Assembly (NCBI RefSeq): GCF_963667045.1
Contig: NZ_OY762934.1
Span: forward strand, 1,853,501-1,917,500
Length of the DNA stretch: 64,000 bases
Direction of reading: 5' to 3'
From: an uncultured Cohaesibacter sp.
GTDB taxonomy: Bacteria > Pseudomonadota > Alphaproteobacteria > Rhizobiales > Cohaesibacteraceae
Positions 7,991-16,967 of the stretch are shown here, in pieces. A program made the position numbers and the translations under genes. The notes beneath the pieces are model-generated. The model was not told where the DNA came from and searched no databases. It saw nothing but the letters and a program-made list of their open reading frames with translations. The number at the start of each line of letters is the position of its first letter. The stretch's first letter is position 1.

Positions 7991-8775
7991 GATTCCTGTA
8001 TCCTTGCGGCACTGGCGAGCTGATCGGGGGTGATGGTGTAAAGCGCATCGATGAAGGCGGTGGCAAAGGAGCCCGGCGCAGAAGTGGTCTCTGCGGCAAC
8101 CTCGCCGGCGAGACCATAATAGGCGATGGCAGCGGCGGTTGCTTCCAGATGCGGTTTGCCGACGATGAAGGAGGCGATCACGCCATTGAGTGTGCAGCCC
8201 AACGCGGTGACGAGCGGCATCATGGGATGGCCATTGCCCACCCGATAGGCACGGGTGCCATCGGTGATGAAGTCCTCAGGACCGGTGACAGCGACAATCC
8301 CGTCAATGGAGCTGGCGAGCGCCCGAGCGCCTTCTTCGGCTGCTGTCACGCTGTCGGAGCTGTCCGCCCCCTTGCCCTTGGTCATTTCACCGCATAACGC
8401 CAGAATCTCTGACGCATTGCCGCGAATGACGGAAGGCTTGAGCGCCACCAGCGCGGCGGCGGTTTCACGCCGGAACGCCGTCGCCCCGGCGGCAACCGGG
8501 TCAAGCACCCATGGCGTGCCATTGTCGTTGGCGCTTTCTGCCGCAATGATCATCCCGCGCACCCAGTCGGTGGACAGGGTGCCGATGTTGATGGTCAGGG
8601 CCGAAGCGATGGCGGCGAATTCGCCCGCCTCCTCTTCGGCATGCAGCATGGCAGGCGATGCCCCGGATGCGAGCAACGCATTGGCCATGACATTCATGGC
8701 GACATAGTTGGTGATATTCTGGATGAGTGGCGCGGTTTGGCGCATGTGAGAGAGATATTGGCCCCAGTCGGTCAT
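7987..8775 (-). CDS. thiM: Hydroxyethylthiazole kinase
   Basis: A 262-residue salvage kinase making hydroxyethylthiazole phosphate. Motifs: ITNYVAMNVMANALLASGASP at the N terminus (split here by family, first part ITNYVAMNV), WVLDPVAAGAT, VIRGNASEI, and the C-terminal ALGCTLNGVIASF catalytic loop with Cys. First gene after the TPP riboswitch; GGAG is placed eight bases before the ATG. The operon holds only salvage and coupling genes (thiM, thiE, thiD) and no thiC or thiG, so it serves uptake and recycling. Confidence 0.95.
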   Translation of the reverse strand: MTDWGQYLSHMRQTAPLIQNITNYVAMNVMANALLASGASPAMLHAEEEAGEFAAIASALTINIGTLSTDWVRGMIIAAESANDNGTPWVLDPVAAGATAFRRETAAALVALKPSVIRGNASEILALCGEMTKGKGADSSDSVTAAEEGARALASSIDGIVAVTGPEDFITDGTRAYRVGNGHPMMPLVTALGCTLNGVIASFIVGKPHLEATAAAIAYYGLAGEVAAETTSAPGSFATAFIDALYTITPDQLASAARIQES

Positions 8776-8848
8776 TCTTCACTCCTACTGAGGCGGAAGA
8801 ATTGACATCGGGTCGGTGCGGAACCATCGGGCTCCCTAGGGACCAAAG

Positions 8849-8928
8849 CGCAACTTCCTCCGCCAGTATGATCTGGTTCAGGTTCGAAGGGTTCATCTCA
8901 GCCCGGTCTCCCGGACGCCCCTGTTACG
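8849..8928 (-). promoter_or_regulatory. TPP riboswitch (THI element)
   Basis: Read on the minus strand the leader has the conserved GGCTGAGATGAACCC (P3/J region), TTCGAACCTGAACCAGAT and ACTGGCGGAGG blocks of the TPP aptamer. P1 forms between 8923-8928 and 8849-8854 (CGTAAC/GTTGCG, one G-U). The expression platform may involve the aptamer strand GGCGGAGGAA (8855-8864) pairing with TTCTTCCGCC (8792-8801) close to the thiM ribosome site; TPP binding would release or block this pairing. Control is probably of translation initiation, since no terminator with a T-run is seen. Confidence 0.95.
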
Positions 8929-9335
8929 CGACTGATTTAAGCGCAAACCCACGGCAATTACCAGTGCCGCTTTGCCTTTTTCTGTTCAGAGGAATGAAAC
9001 CAATGGCTTGGCGACCATCCTTCCGTCCACCCGAAGCTCTGGAATGCGGCGTGCCAAGGCGCGGAAAGCGTTGGGGATTTTGTCAAGAAGCAGGATCGGG
9101 TGATCGCATTGCATCATCTTGTGCACAAAGCGACATCGGATCAGGGCCGGATTGGCGCGGCAGCACAGAAAAGCGCAACCGAAATCCATGGGCCAAGCCC
9201 ACAGGAGTAGGTCTGACACAGTGCCCATGCTTCTGACGCTGTTGCAAATAGCGCTCACCATTCCCCCGAATTGCCCATTTTCACCCTGCCATGTACTGCG
9301 CTTTGTACTGCAATTGTGGGAGATGGACGACAAGG
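8929..9335. other. Intergenic region upstream of the thi operon
   Basis: About 400 bases between the riboswitch and the tRNA-His terminator. It should contain the thi operon promoter on the minus strand close to 8930-9000. No supported gene in either strand. Confidence 0.5.
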
Positions 9336-9366
9336 AAAACACACTCTATTTCTAGAGCGTTGTTTT
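9336..9366 (-). terminator. Terminator of the tRNA-His transcript
   Basis: On the minus strand CGCTCTA-GAAA-TAGAGTG forms a seven-pair stem with a GAAA tetraloop (one G-U), flanked by complementary AAAACA and TGTTTT arms that supply the T-tail. It lies 35 bases after the tRNA 3' end and could work in both directions. Confidence 0.75.
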
Positions 9367-9400
9367 CATTATATTTTTCAGGAAACTCACAGGGTAGAAA

Positions 9401-9477
9401 TGGTACAGTCGGGTGGATTCGAACCACCGACCTTCGGAGCCACAATCCGACGCTCTAACCAACTGAGCTACGACTGC
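9401..9477 (-). tRNA. tRNA-His (anticodon GTG)
   Basis: A 77-nt cloverleaf read on the minus strand: acceptor GCAGTCG pairs with CGACTGT, D arm GCTC...GAGC, anticodon stem TCGGA/TCCGA with loop TTGTGGC giving GTG, T arm GGTGGTTCGAATCCACC, discriminator A73 and encoded CCA. The base before G1 is T, so no G-1 is encoded, and A73 replaces the usual C73. This is the atypical tRNA-His known from alphaproteobacteria. Confidence 0.97.
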
Positions 9478-10045
9478 ATAGTACCCTGTAGTGCGCGTTT
9501 TTTAGGGAAGCTTGGCGGAAAATGCAAGAGAAGAAATCGGGACTTCCCACAGCTTGTCAAAAAAACGTCACCAGAGCCTGATTCTCCATGCCTGATCTGG
9601 CTGTCTGTGAACAACCCGGCCAGGTTGACCCCTGCCGAGGACACGCCTGTCTTGCGCCAGATGGGCAGTTCCACCCGGCAAATACATGAAACGATCGGGA
9701 TGATTGCGATGATCTCCAATCCCGATGCGGGACAGGAGTCATGTCTGTGCCTTGCGGGGTGGTAACGCTCGGACGCACCCACAAGCCTTGCGAGATCCGC
9801 TCAAGGTCCGTTTGATCACTCCCCTCCCCCATGGTGCCGGGTCAAAATATGTGATTGAGGACTCACTTTATTCTGATTACGGAAGGGACTCGCCCTGTCG
9901 CCTGTCTGGACAGGGCTCCAAGCGCCTGGCCTGTTCCATTGCAGCCAGAAAGCGGGCCCTTGTCCCCCTCGGCACGGGGCTATGCGCGGCCCTTGCAGCG
10001 CACAAGTCAGAGGCCTTATCCTCACGCGTAGCCGGAAAGGAAGGA
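9478..10045. other. Intergenic region between tRNA-His and the phasin gene
   Basis: About 570 bases. It should hold the tRNA-His promoter (minus strand, just above 9477). Several short open frames occur but none has plausible protein composition or a ribosome site. Nothing else was recognised. Confidence 0.5.
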
Positions 10046-10432
10046 CTATTCTTCCTTGGATTCTTTTGCTGACCCTTTGGCCATACGACCAGCCATGGCC
10101 CCCAGTTCCCCGGTGACATCGCTGAAGCGTTGCATCTGCGACTGAACATATCTGGTCTGGAGGGTGATGACATCCTGCAGGCTCTCAGCTTTGGCCAGAT
10201 CAGTCGCCAGCGCGAAGGAAGCCCTGACGCCCTCATCAGCCGCGGAAAAGGCCGTTTTGTTGAAATCGATCAACTCGCCGCGCACCCCTTCTGCCGGACC
10301 AGCAAAGCAGTCTGCTGCCTGCTCAGCAAAGCCATGCAGCGTTTCATAGGATTTGAGGGTCTGCTTGATGCCCTTTTCCGCCATGTCGCGGAATTCGGAA
10401 GGAACGTCGAACAGTCTTTCGGACATGGCCAT
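10046..10432 (-). CDS. Phasin family protein
   Basis: A 128-residue, almost wholly helical protein of the phasin_2 type: a central region of long amphipathic helices (KQTLKSYETLHGFAEQAAD, later LQTRYVQSQMQRFSD) and a Lys/Glu/Ser-rich tail. Phasins coat polyhydroxyalkanoate granules and stop them from coalescing. The start at 10432 is chosen because GGAG lies eight bases upstream; a second ATG two codons later is possible. Its promoter has TTGC/GCAA inverted repeats, and a small hairpin surrounds its stop codon. No PHA synthase gene is in the window. Confidence 0.85.
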   Translation of the reverse strand: MAMSERLFDVPSEFRDMAEKGIKQTLKSYETLHGFAEQAADCFAGPAEGVRGELIDFNKTAFSAADEGVRASFALATDLAKAESLQDVITLQTRYVQSQMQRFSDVTGELGAMAGRMAKGSAKESKEE

Positions 10433-10831
10433 GATGTCGTCTCCAGCGATTCGGGGTTTGCAACGAGAGAAATATTGTGCATTGCAGCATATCAGCAATT
10501 ATTTTGCAGCGCAACATCATTGCAGCAATGCCTCACCAAGGCGACAGAAGCCCCCTCCGATGACCCGACACCTGAGTCAAAAGCGCTTGTTACCAACAAG
10601 TTTCTGGCGATTTCCTTTGTAAAAATGACTATGCACACCACGAATAATTGCTTTATAATTAGTTAACAAGATGAGTTTGGGCAGATTAACCATGCTGGCT
10701 CATAAGCGAGGTTATTCCGCTCGAAATATTGGACCTCGCCAGACGAAAATGTCATAACGGTTTATTAACGCAATCATTTATCCGGAAACCTTTTGTTAAG
10801 GGTTTCCTTCAATGAGCAAGATTAAAGAACC
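10433..10831. other. Divergent promoter region, phasin and sensor kinase genes
   Basis: Nearly 400 bases shared by the phasin gene (minus) and the large kinase gene (plus). The phasin side holds the TTGC/GCAA repeat cluster; the kinase side is AT-rich (10640-10830) without a recognised operator. Confidence 0.5.
10476..10530. promoter_or_regulatory. Cluster of TTGC/GCAA inverted repeats upstream of phasin (PhaR-like sites)
   Basis: Two compact inverted repeats, TTGCAGCGCAA (10504-10514) and ATTGCAGCAAT (10519-10529), plus a looser pair ATTGC...GCAAT (10481-10499), lie 44-98 bases upstream of the phasin ATG. TGC-rich sites of this kind bind the PHA-responsive repressor PhaR in front of phasin genes in several alphaproteobacteria. 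The binding protein is inferred. Confidence 0.55.
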
Positions 10832-13800
10832 ATGCCCACGTTTCCAGCAGCTTCTCTGGCCAGACCCTTTCTGACTCTGACCGCGCATCCGACAATCGGA
10901 GCGGTTCTGCTTGACTCGCGCCCGGCGTGGGTTTGGAACACCGAGGGCAACCGCATCTTGTGGGCCAATGCCGCAGGGCTGGCGTTTTTCTCCGAAACAA
11001 GCATGGAATCGCTGCTGTCGCGCAGCTTTGGCGATGTGCATCCCGCCCGGCGTCATCTGGCACGGCTGGCGCGCAATGCCCGGCCCGATACACCGACCCT
11101 CGACCAGTTGCGCTTCTTTCTCGGTCTGTCTTTCGTCACGCTGTCCTGTCTATGCAAGAAGCTGACGGTTGAAGGGGAAACCGTGCTGCTGGTGCTGTCT
11201 TCGGTGCCGCTGGAGGCCATCGAGCGCTCCCGCGAGACGGCCTTTGCACCTGTCGAACCAACCTCGGACCTGCTCAAGGCGCTTGCCGGCGACAAGGCCA
11301 TGTGGGCCGCACTGCTCGGCAAGGACGGTGAGTTACTGGCATCCTCCGAAGACTTTCTGCCGTTTGGCGAAAACGCTGTCGCTCTTGGCAAACTGCTCGC
11401 CAGGGTGGATGGTGATGAACGGGTTGGAGAGGGGTCCCTACCCTTCTGCGACAGCCAGACCGGGGCCGCTGTCGCCCGCGTATCAGACGACCTGAGCGGC
11501 CGCTATCTTCTTCTGGTGCACAATCCGGCCAGCCCTGTTCCGACCCATGATCCATGGATTGAAAACCCCTTTGTCGATCTCGAATCGCCCAATCAGCCAG
11601 CTGATGAAGCGGCGTTTTCCGCAGCAGAAGCGGACATATTCGATGACCAGTTCGGCCTTGATGAGCTGTCGGAGATCCGGAACAAGCTGACCACCGGCCT
11701 TGAGTTGTTGCAAAGGGCTGAACAGGCTCCGTTCAACAGCGACGATGGCAAGCCATCCACGCTTCCCTTCACCGATCCGGTGACCGGAAAGGACGTCGAA
11801 CCGCAAAGGGACCGGTCGGTCACCAATCTGGCCGATTTCCGGCAGAAGCAGTCCGCCACGGGCCGCTCCGGCGACAATGTCTACCCTCTGCGCTTCCCGC
11901 ACAAGGGCAAGGATACCTCTTCGTCCATTCACGCTGCCAGTGAATATGGCCAGCCCGCTGGCGGTGCGGTTGGTCCGTTCCACTTTGTCTGGGAAAGCGA
12001 CGAGGTCGGGCGCTTCAAGTTTGTCTCCGATGAACTGGCAATGGCCGTGGGCCGTGGCAACGCAGACATCGTCGGCATGCGCTGGTCCGAAATCGCCAAA
12101 CGCTTCGACATGGACAGGGACGGCACCATTGCCAAAGGCTTTGCCAGCTGTGACACCTGGGCCAGCCTTGATGTCTGGTGGCCGGTGGAAGGACAGGACT
12201 ACGGCATTGCAGTGGAGCTGACGGGCCTGCCGATCTATGGCCGACTTCACGGATTTCAGGGCTATCGCGGCTTTGGTCTTTGCAGACCCGCCGATGTCAA
12301 GGCATCAACAGGGCATGCGCCGGTAGCTGGGGCAGAGGCCGAAACGACAACAGAAAGCAAGCCGCAAGAGAGTGGAAAGGCCACGGACCTGCCTCATCTT
12401 GCACAAATTGATGACTTAATATCTGCAGACCTGCTTGAGGCTGCAAGAAATGCCGTAGCAACCACGACTGAACTGATTTCGCCAGATGATCAATGCGGCC
12501 GGGGGACGCCGCAAGAAGCCGCTGTCGAAACAACCGGGGTGATCGCCGTGTGTGAAGACAATGAGAAGGGACTTGAAGACCAGACGACCGACCAGCCATT
12601 CCACAATAAAGAAGCTGACAAAGCAGCTACCGATGGCACGGACCTGACGCCGCCAGACCAGACTGCGGGCACTCGTCGCGATCTCGTGGGTACGTTACTC
12701 AGCGGTAGCGCTACAGGTGTGCGTGAAGTGGCAGCGCCCTCCCCGGTTGATGCCGGGGATGCGGAAGCGCACTCGGCGAGCAGCCACAAGCTCAGCGCCG
12801 GTGAAGAGCACGCCTTTCAGGAAATCGCCGACGTGCTATCCGATGAGACATTCGAGAGCCGGTTGCCTGCCGAAGACCTCGATGACGACTATGAGGAGCC
12901 TGCCACGCTTTCCGACGAGGAAGTCGAGGATGTGGAAGAGCAGGACGAGGCACCGGCGGGTTCTGGTCCTGCCCCGGCCTTCCCGACCCGAGAGATCCTG
13001 CAGCAGGTCGCAAGCGAAGTCGAAAAGGCAGACAATCCCGCAGCGCCCGTGCCCAGCGATGGCGGCGATGATGAAAAGCAGACTGCACCAGAGCCGTCCT
13101 TTGTGCGCCGCCCACTCTGTTCCATCATTCCGCCACGGCGCAAGGAGGATCATCTGGTCCTGCCATGGCAATCCGCCAACAAGCCTCTCAGCGCCCTGCT
13201 TGAAGCCCGTGAGCGCAAGGGGGACGAGCACAAGTCGGCGGCAACCAACAAGGCTCTTCTGGACATCCTTTCCATCGACCCACGGCTGAAACAGTTGCAC
13301 GAGCAGGCTGCTCAGGCCAAAGAACAGGCAGCCCCGCCGGTTGCGCCGATGCATCCTGCCGAGCAACAGCCGCAGGAAGAGCTGGAGACTGCGGAAGACA
13401 ACGCCCCTTCTGTTGAAACGGCAGTGCCTGCCCCGCAGGCGGACGAGCCGCAGACCGCCCCTTTGGAGCCGGACGACACAACCACCGACACGACCACCGA
13501 CACATCCTCAGCATCATCCCAGGCCGACCCTTTGGCTGGCTCTGTAGAGGACGCTGTGACAGATTTCTCACCGGAGGCAATGCCTGCACCGGACGAGACC
13601 GGAGGAGCACAGCTTGTGACTCCGGATGAAGGCGAAGGTCTGGAAAGCCCCTCGCCTCTTGATGAAACCGCCGCTGGTGAAGCCGCCCCTATCGAAGCGG
13701 ATAGCAACGAAGCACCAGAGATGCCGGAGCCGCACATCCCGACACCGGGCGAAGCGCTGGGCGATGCGCTGTTTGACGAACCGGTTGTTTCAGAGAACCA

Positions 13801-15466
13801 CTTTGTCATCCCGGCAATGGATGAAGAAGCGGACCATGCGCCCGTTGATCAGGAGAAGACCTCCCTTGTGGCAGGAGCCATTGAAGGGACGGCGGCTCTC
13901 ACGGCAGCGGCTGTTGCGGGCGTTGCGGCGCTCGGCGCAGAGTCGCTCTGGGACCGGCAGGACAAGACCTCGCCGTTGATCGACATGCTTAACAAGCTGC
14001 CGACAGCGATCATCGTGTCAGCCAAGAGCCGGGTTCTGTTCGCCTCCAAAACCGCGTTGCGCCTACTAAGTTTTACCTCTGAGGATGCCCTTGATGACGC
14101 GGGCGGCATGGAGTGGCTGTTTTCCGGACGCCCCGGCGACTGGCTGACCAAAACCAGTGGACGCACGACCCTGCGCACCGAAAGCGGCAACCCCATTTCG
14201 GTTCAGGCCAACATTTCCTCGATTGCCTGGGGCGATCAGCCAGCAGCCATGCTGTGCTTCGAACAGACACCGATCACGCCACCGTCGATTGGCGTTTCCG
14301 AAGAGGACGAGAAAATCGCCGAACTGGAAGCCATTCTGGACACCGCCACCGATGGCGTTCTGGTGTTGGACCGGGATGGCAACATCCTTCGGATGAATCA
14401 TTCGGCAGAAGCGCTGTTCGAAGTAGACCGTCACAAGGTGGCCGGAAGACCGTTCATTTCACTGCTGGCGCAAGAGAGCCACAAGGATGCCCTCGCCTAT
14501 CTGGAGCGACTGAGGAACAGCGGACTTGCCAGTCTCATCAATGGCGGACAGGACGTCATCGGCCAGTTGCGCTCGGGTGGCCTCATTCCGCTGGTCATGA
14601 CCATGGGGCGGGTGTCGATACCGGGCACCAACCGCTTCTGTGCAGTGCTGCGGGACGTCACCGAATGGAAACGGACGCAGGAAGAGTTGATGGCCCAGAA
14701 GCTGCGCGCCGAACGGGCCAGCAAGAAGAAGTCGGAATTTCTGGCCAAGGTCAGCCATGAGATCCGGACGCCGCTCAACGCCATCATCGGCTTTTCCGAA
14801 GTGATGATGGAAGAGCGCTTCGGGGCGATCGGACAGGAACGCTACAAGGATTATCTCAAGGATATCAAGATATCCGGCACGCACATAATCAGTCTGCTCA
14901 ATGACCTGCTGGATCTTTCCAAGGTCGAGGCAGGCAAGATGGAGCTGCAGTTCGAGGCCGTTCCGCTCAATGGCATGGTCACCGAATGCGTCGGCATCAT
15001 GCAGCCGCAGGCCAACCGCAGCCAGATCATCATCCGGACGTCCACCTCTTCGCGGCTTCCCGATGTGGTGGCTGACAACCGGTCGCTACGCCAGATCATC
15101 CTCAATATCCTGTCTAATGCGGTCAAGTTCAACCATCCGGGTGGGCAGGTGATCGTTTCGACGACCCAACAGGACAGCGGCGAAGTGATCCTGCGCATTC
15201 GCGACACCGGCATCGGCATGAGCAAGGAAGACATGAAGCGGGCGCTTGAGCCTTTCCGGCAGGTATCACCGACCACCCGCAGCGCGGCGGAAGGCACAGG
15301 CCTCGGCCTGCCCCTGACCAAGGCCCTGATCGAAGCCAACAAGGCGCGGTTCAACCTTTCCAGCGAACGCGGACATGGCACCCTGGTGGAAGTCATCTTC
15401 CCGCCGGAACGGGTGGTTGAAAGCCCTGCGGAAGATTTGCCGCGGACGGCCGAACCGGTCAACTGA
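10832..15466 (+). CDS. Giant PAS-domain sensor histidine kinase, PdhS/DivJ/PleC-like
   Basis: A 1544-residue kinase. Residues 1-130 form a PAS-like domain starting near WVWNTEGNRILWANAAG; a second PAS-like block lies near 375-475 (FHFVWESDEVGRFKFVSDEL). Residues about 490-1010 are acidic, Pro/Glu/Asp/Thr-rich and probably disordered. A hydrophobic Ala/Val segment follows (about 1012-1036), then a PAS (1165-1285), HisKA with H1309 in HEIRTP, and a HATPase with DTGIGMS and GTGLGLPLTKALIEAN. That last motif is typical of the DivJ/PleC/PdhS/CbrA kinases that act on the cell-cycle regulator DivK in Hyphomicrobiales. There is no receiver domain, so it needs a separate partner. The exact orthologue is not certain. 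Confidence 0.85.
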   Translation: MPTFPAASLARPFLTLTAHPTIGAVLLDSRPAWVWNTEGNRILWANAAGLAFFSETSMESLLSRSFGDVHPARRHLARLARNARPDTPTLDQLRFFLGLSFVTLSCLCKKLTVEGETVLLVLSSVPLEAIERSRETAFAPVEPTSDLLKALAGDKAMWAALLGKDGELLASSEDFLPFGENAVALGKLLARVDGDERVGEGSLPFCDSQTGAAVARVSDDLSGRYLLLVHNPASPVPTHDPWIENPFVDLESPNQPADEAAFSAAEADIFDDQFGLDELSEIRNKLTTGLELLQRAEQAPFNSDDGKPSTLPFTDPVTGKDVEPQRDRSVTNLADFRQKQSATGRSGDNVYPLRFPHKGKDTSSSIHAASEYGQPAGGAVGPFHFVWESDEVGRFKFVSDELAMAVGRGNADIVGMRWSEIAKRFDMDRDGTIAKGFASCDTWASLDVWWPVEGQDYGIAVELTGLPIYGRLHGFQGYRGFGLCRPADVKASTGHAPVAGAEAETTTESKPQESGKATDLPHLAQIDDLISADLLEAARNAVATTTELISPDDQCGRGTPQEAAVETTGVIAVCEDNEKGLEDQTTDQPFHNKEADKAATDGTDLTPPDQTAGTRRDLVGTLLSGSATGVREVAAPSPVDAGDAEAHSASSHKLSAGEEHAFQEIADVLSDETFESRLPAEDLDDDYEEPATLSDEEVEDVEEQDEAPAGSGPAPAFPTREILQQVASEVEKADNPAAPVPSDGGDDEKQTAPEPSFVRRPLCSIIPPRRKEDHLVLPWQSANKPLSALLEARERKGDEHKSAATNKALLDILSIDPRLKQLHEQAAQAKEQAAPPVAPMHPAEQQPQEELETAEDNAPSVETAVPAPQADEPQTAPLEPDDTTTDTTTDTSSASSQADPLAGSVEDAVTDFSPEAMPAPDETGGAQLVTPDEGEGLESPSPLDETAAGEAAPIEADSNEAPEMPEPHIPTPGEALGDALFDEPVVSENHFVIPAMDEEADHAPVDQEKTSLVAGAIEGTAALTAAAVAGVAALGAESLWDRQDKTSPLIDMLNKLPTAIIVSAKSRVLFASKTALRLLSFTSEDALDDAGGMEWLFSGRPGDWLTKTSGRTTLRTESGNPISVQANISSIAWGDQPAAMLCFEQTPITPPSIGVSEEDEKIAELEAILDTATDGVLVLDRDGNILRMNHSAEALFEVDRHKVAGRPFISLLAQESHKDALAYLERLRNSGLASLINGGQDVIGQLRSGGLIPLVMTMGRVSIPGTNRFCAVLRDVTEWKRTQEELMAQKLRAERASKKKSEFLAKVSHEIRTPLNAIIGFSEVMMEERFGAIGQERYKDYLKDIKISGTHIISLLNDLLDLSKVEAGKMELQFEAVPLNGMVTECVGIMQPQANRSQIIIRTSTSSRLPDVVADNRSLRQIILNILSNAVKFNHPGGQVIVSTTQQDSGEVILRIRDTGIGMSKEDMKRALEPFRQVSPTTRSAAEGTGLGLPLTKALIEANKARFNLSSERGHGTLVEVIFPPERVVESPAEDLPRTAEPVN

Positions 15467-15566
15467 TCGCGGCAACGCACACATGAGGACCGGGCACTGA
15501 TGAGGACAGGGGCCTGGCCCGGTGCGACAGCCTGCTTTCAGATTCCGGCTTACGTCTGGGCTGGGT

Positions 15567-16967
15567 CTAGTTCCAAGCCTGGACGAGGCGCTTGCAGGCT
15601 TCTGCGAGGTCGGCCCGGTCTCTGGGGGCTGTTACGCAGATGCGTACTCCGTCGGACAGCATGCGCCCGGCACAGAAGGTCGAGGCAGACACCAGATCAA
15701 CTCCGGCGGCCCGGGCCAGAGACGCCAGCTGTTCGCCCGAGCGTCCCGCATAGGGACTGCCTTCATCGGTCGAAACCCAGAGATGCGGCGCGGCGGGATT
15801 GCGGCCAAGGGCAGGCAAGCCAAGGCGGCGCCGGACGAGGGACTGGCGGGCACGGGCTTCCTGCCGTTGCCATTCCATCTGCTCGTTCACTGCACCGCTT
15901 TCAATCCAGTCACAGACCAGCTCCAGCATGATGGGCGCCGTCATCCAACTCGTCACATGCACCAGCTCGTCAGTGGCAAAATTCATCAATCGGGAACGGG
16001 GGCTGTCAGCATCGAACGTGACGATGATATAGCCAAAGCGCAAACCCGGAGCGACCAGCTTGGAAAGCCCCCCCACCAGAATGGAGCGGCCAGCCAATTG
16101 CAGGCTGAGCGGGGGCAGGCCCGAGAAACCGCCATAGACATCTTCCTCGATCACCAGCAGGTCGAGCTTTTCGGCCATCTCGACAATATCGGCACGGCGC
16201 TGGCGGTCCATGGTCGTTCCGGTGGGATTTTGCAGAATCGGGCTGATCACCAGCGTGCGGGCACCGCTGGCTCTTGAGGCGCGGTCGAGATCTTCAGGCA
16301 GGATGCCCTTCTTGTCCATCCCGACAGGTACAAGCCGCAGCCCCATCTGCTTGGCAGCAACCTTCATGCCGGGAAAGGTCAGTTCCTCCACCAGAACCGG
16401 CAGGTCTGGCTTGGCGATCATCTGCAAGGCAGCGAACAGGGCAGCCTGTGCACCGGCGCAGGGAAAGATGCGGTCTGCCGGTGGGTGGAAGCCACGGCTC
16501 TGACAGAGTTTCACGACGGCATCGCGACAGCGCCCGATGAGACTGGGGGCGTGATAGTCCATCACGTCGACGAGATCCTGCCTTTGCAACAGGGCGACAA
16601 AGCGGCTCTGAACGTCTTCGCGGGAGAAGCCCTGCACCGGCTTGATGGTGGAAAGGTCGATGGCATTCTCGGCGTGAGGACGGTCGATGGCGTAGAGGCT
16701 GGTGGCGGTATTGACCGGCAGGACATAGGTCCCGCGCCCAACCTCCCCGGCAATGAGGCGCAAACGGGTGGCCTCGCGAAAGGCTTCCGTCACCGTCGAC
16801 AGGTTGACATTGAGGGCCCAGGCCAGATCGCGCTGGGTTGGCAGGCGGGAGCCCTCCGGCAGGGCACCGGTGCGGATATCCCGCTGCATGGCTTCGACAA
16901 TCGCACGATAGATCGGCCCGTCATGGCCCGACAGATCAGGGCACCAACTTACCTTTGTTTCCTTCAT
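15567..16967 (-). CDS. MocR-type (GntR/aminotransferase) transcriptional regulator
   Basis: A 466-residue two-domain regulator. The N-terminal winged helix (about 15-85) has the GntR pattern LPTQRDLAWALNVNLSTVTEAFREA; the C-terminal class I aminotransferase fold (about 110-460) keeps the NPTG turn, the IEEDVYGGF Asp/Tyr region and the PLP lysine in GLSKLVAPGLRFGY. MocR proteins sense PLP-amino-acid adducts. Start at 16967 rather than 17063 because GAGAG lies upstream and the wHTH begins there. Divergent from a threonine-dehydratase gene whose promoter carries repeated elements, the typical MocR target arrangement. Confidence 0.9.
   Translation of the reverse strand: MKETKVSWCPDLSGHDGPIYRAIVEAMQRDIRTGALPEGSRLPTQRDLAWALNVNLSTVTEAFREATRLRLIAGEVGRGTYVLPVNTATSLYAIDRPHAENAIDLSTIKPVQGFSREDVQSRFVALLQRQDLVDVMDYHAPSLIGRCRDAVVKLCQSRGFHPPADRIFPCAGAQAALFAALQMIAKPDLPVLVEELTFPGMKVAAKQMGLRLVPVGMDKKGILPEDLDRASRASGARTLVISPILQNPTGTTMDRQRRADIVEMAEKLDLLVIEEDVYGGFSGLPPLSLQLAGRSILVGGLSKLVAPGLRFGYIIVTFDADSPRSRLMNFATDELVHVTSWMTAPIMLELVCDWIESGAVNEQMEWQRQEARARQSLVRRRLGLPALGRNPAAPHLWVSTDEGSPYAGRSGEQLASLARAAGVDLVSASTFCAGRMLSDGVRICVTAPRDRADLAEACKRLVQAWN

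Noticed and set aside
13478-13508. Short GACACNACCACC-type tandem repeat in the giant kinase gene
   Set aside because: It only encodes an Asp/Thr run in the disordered linker; not a CRISPR or mobile repeat.
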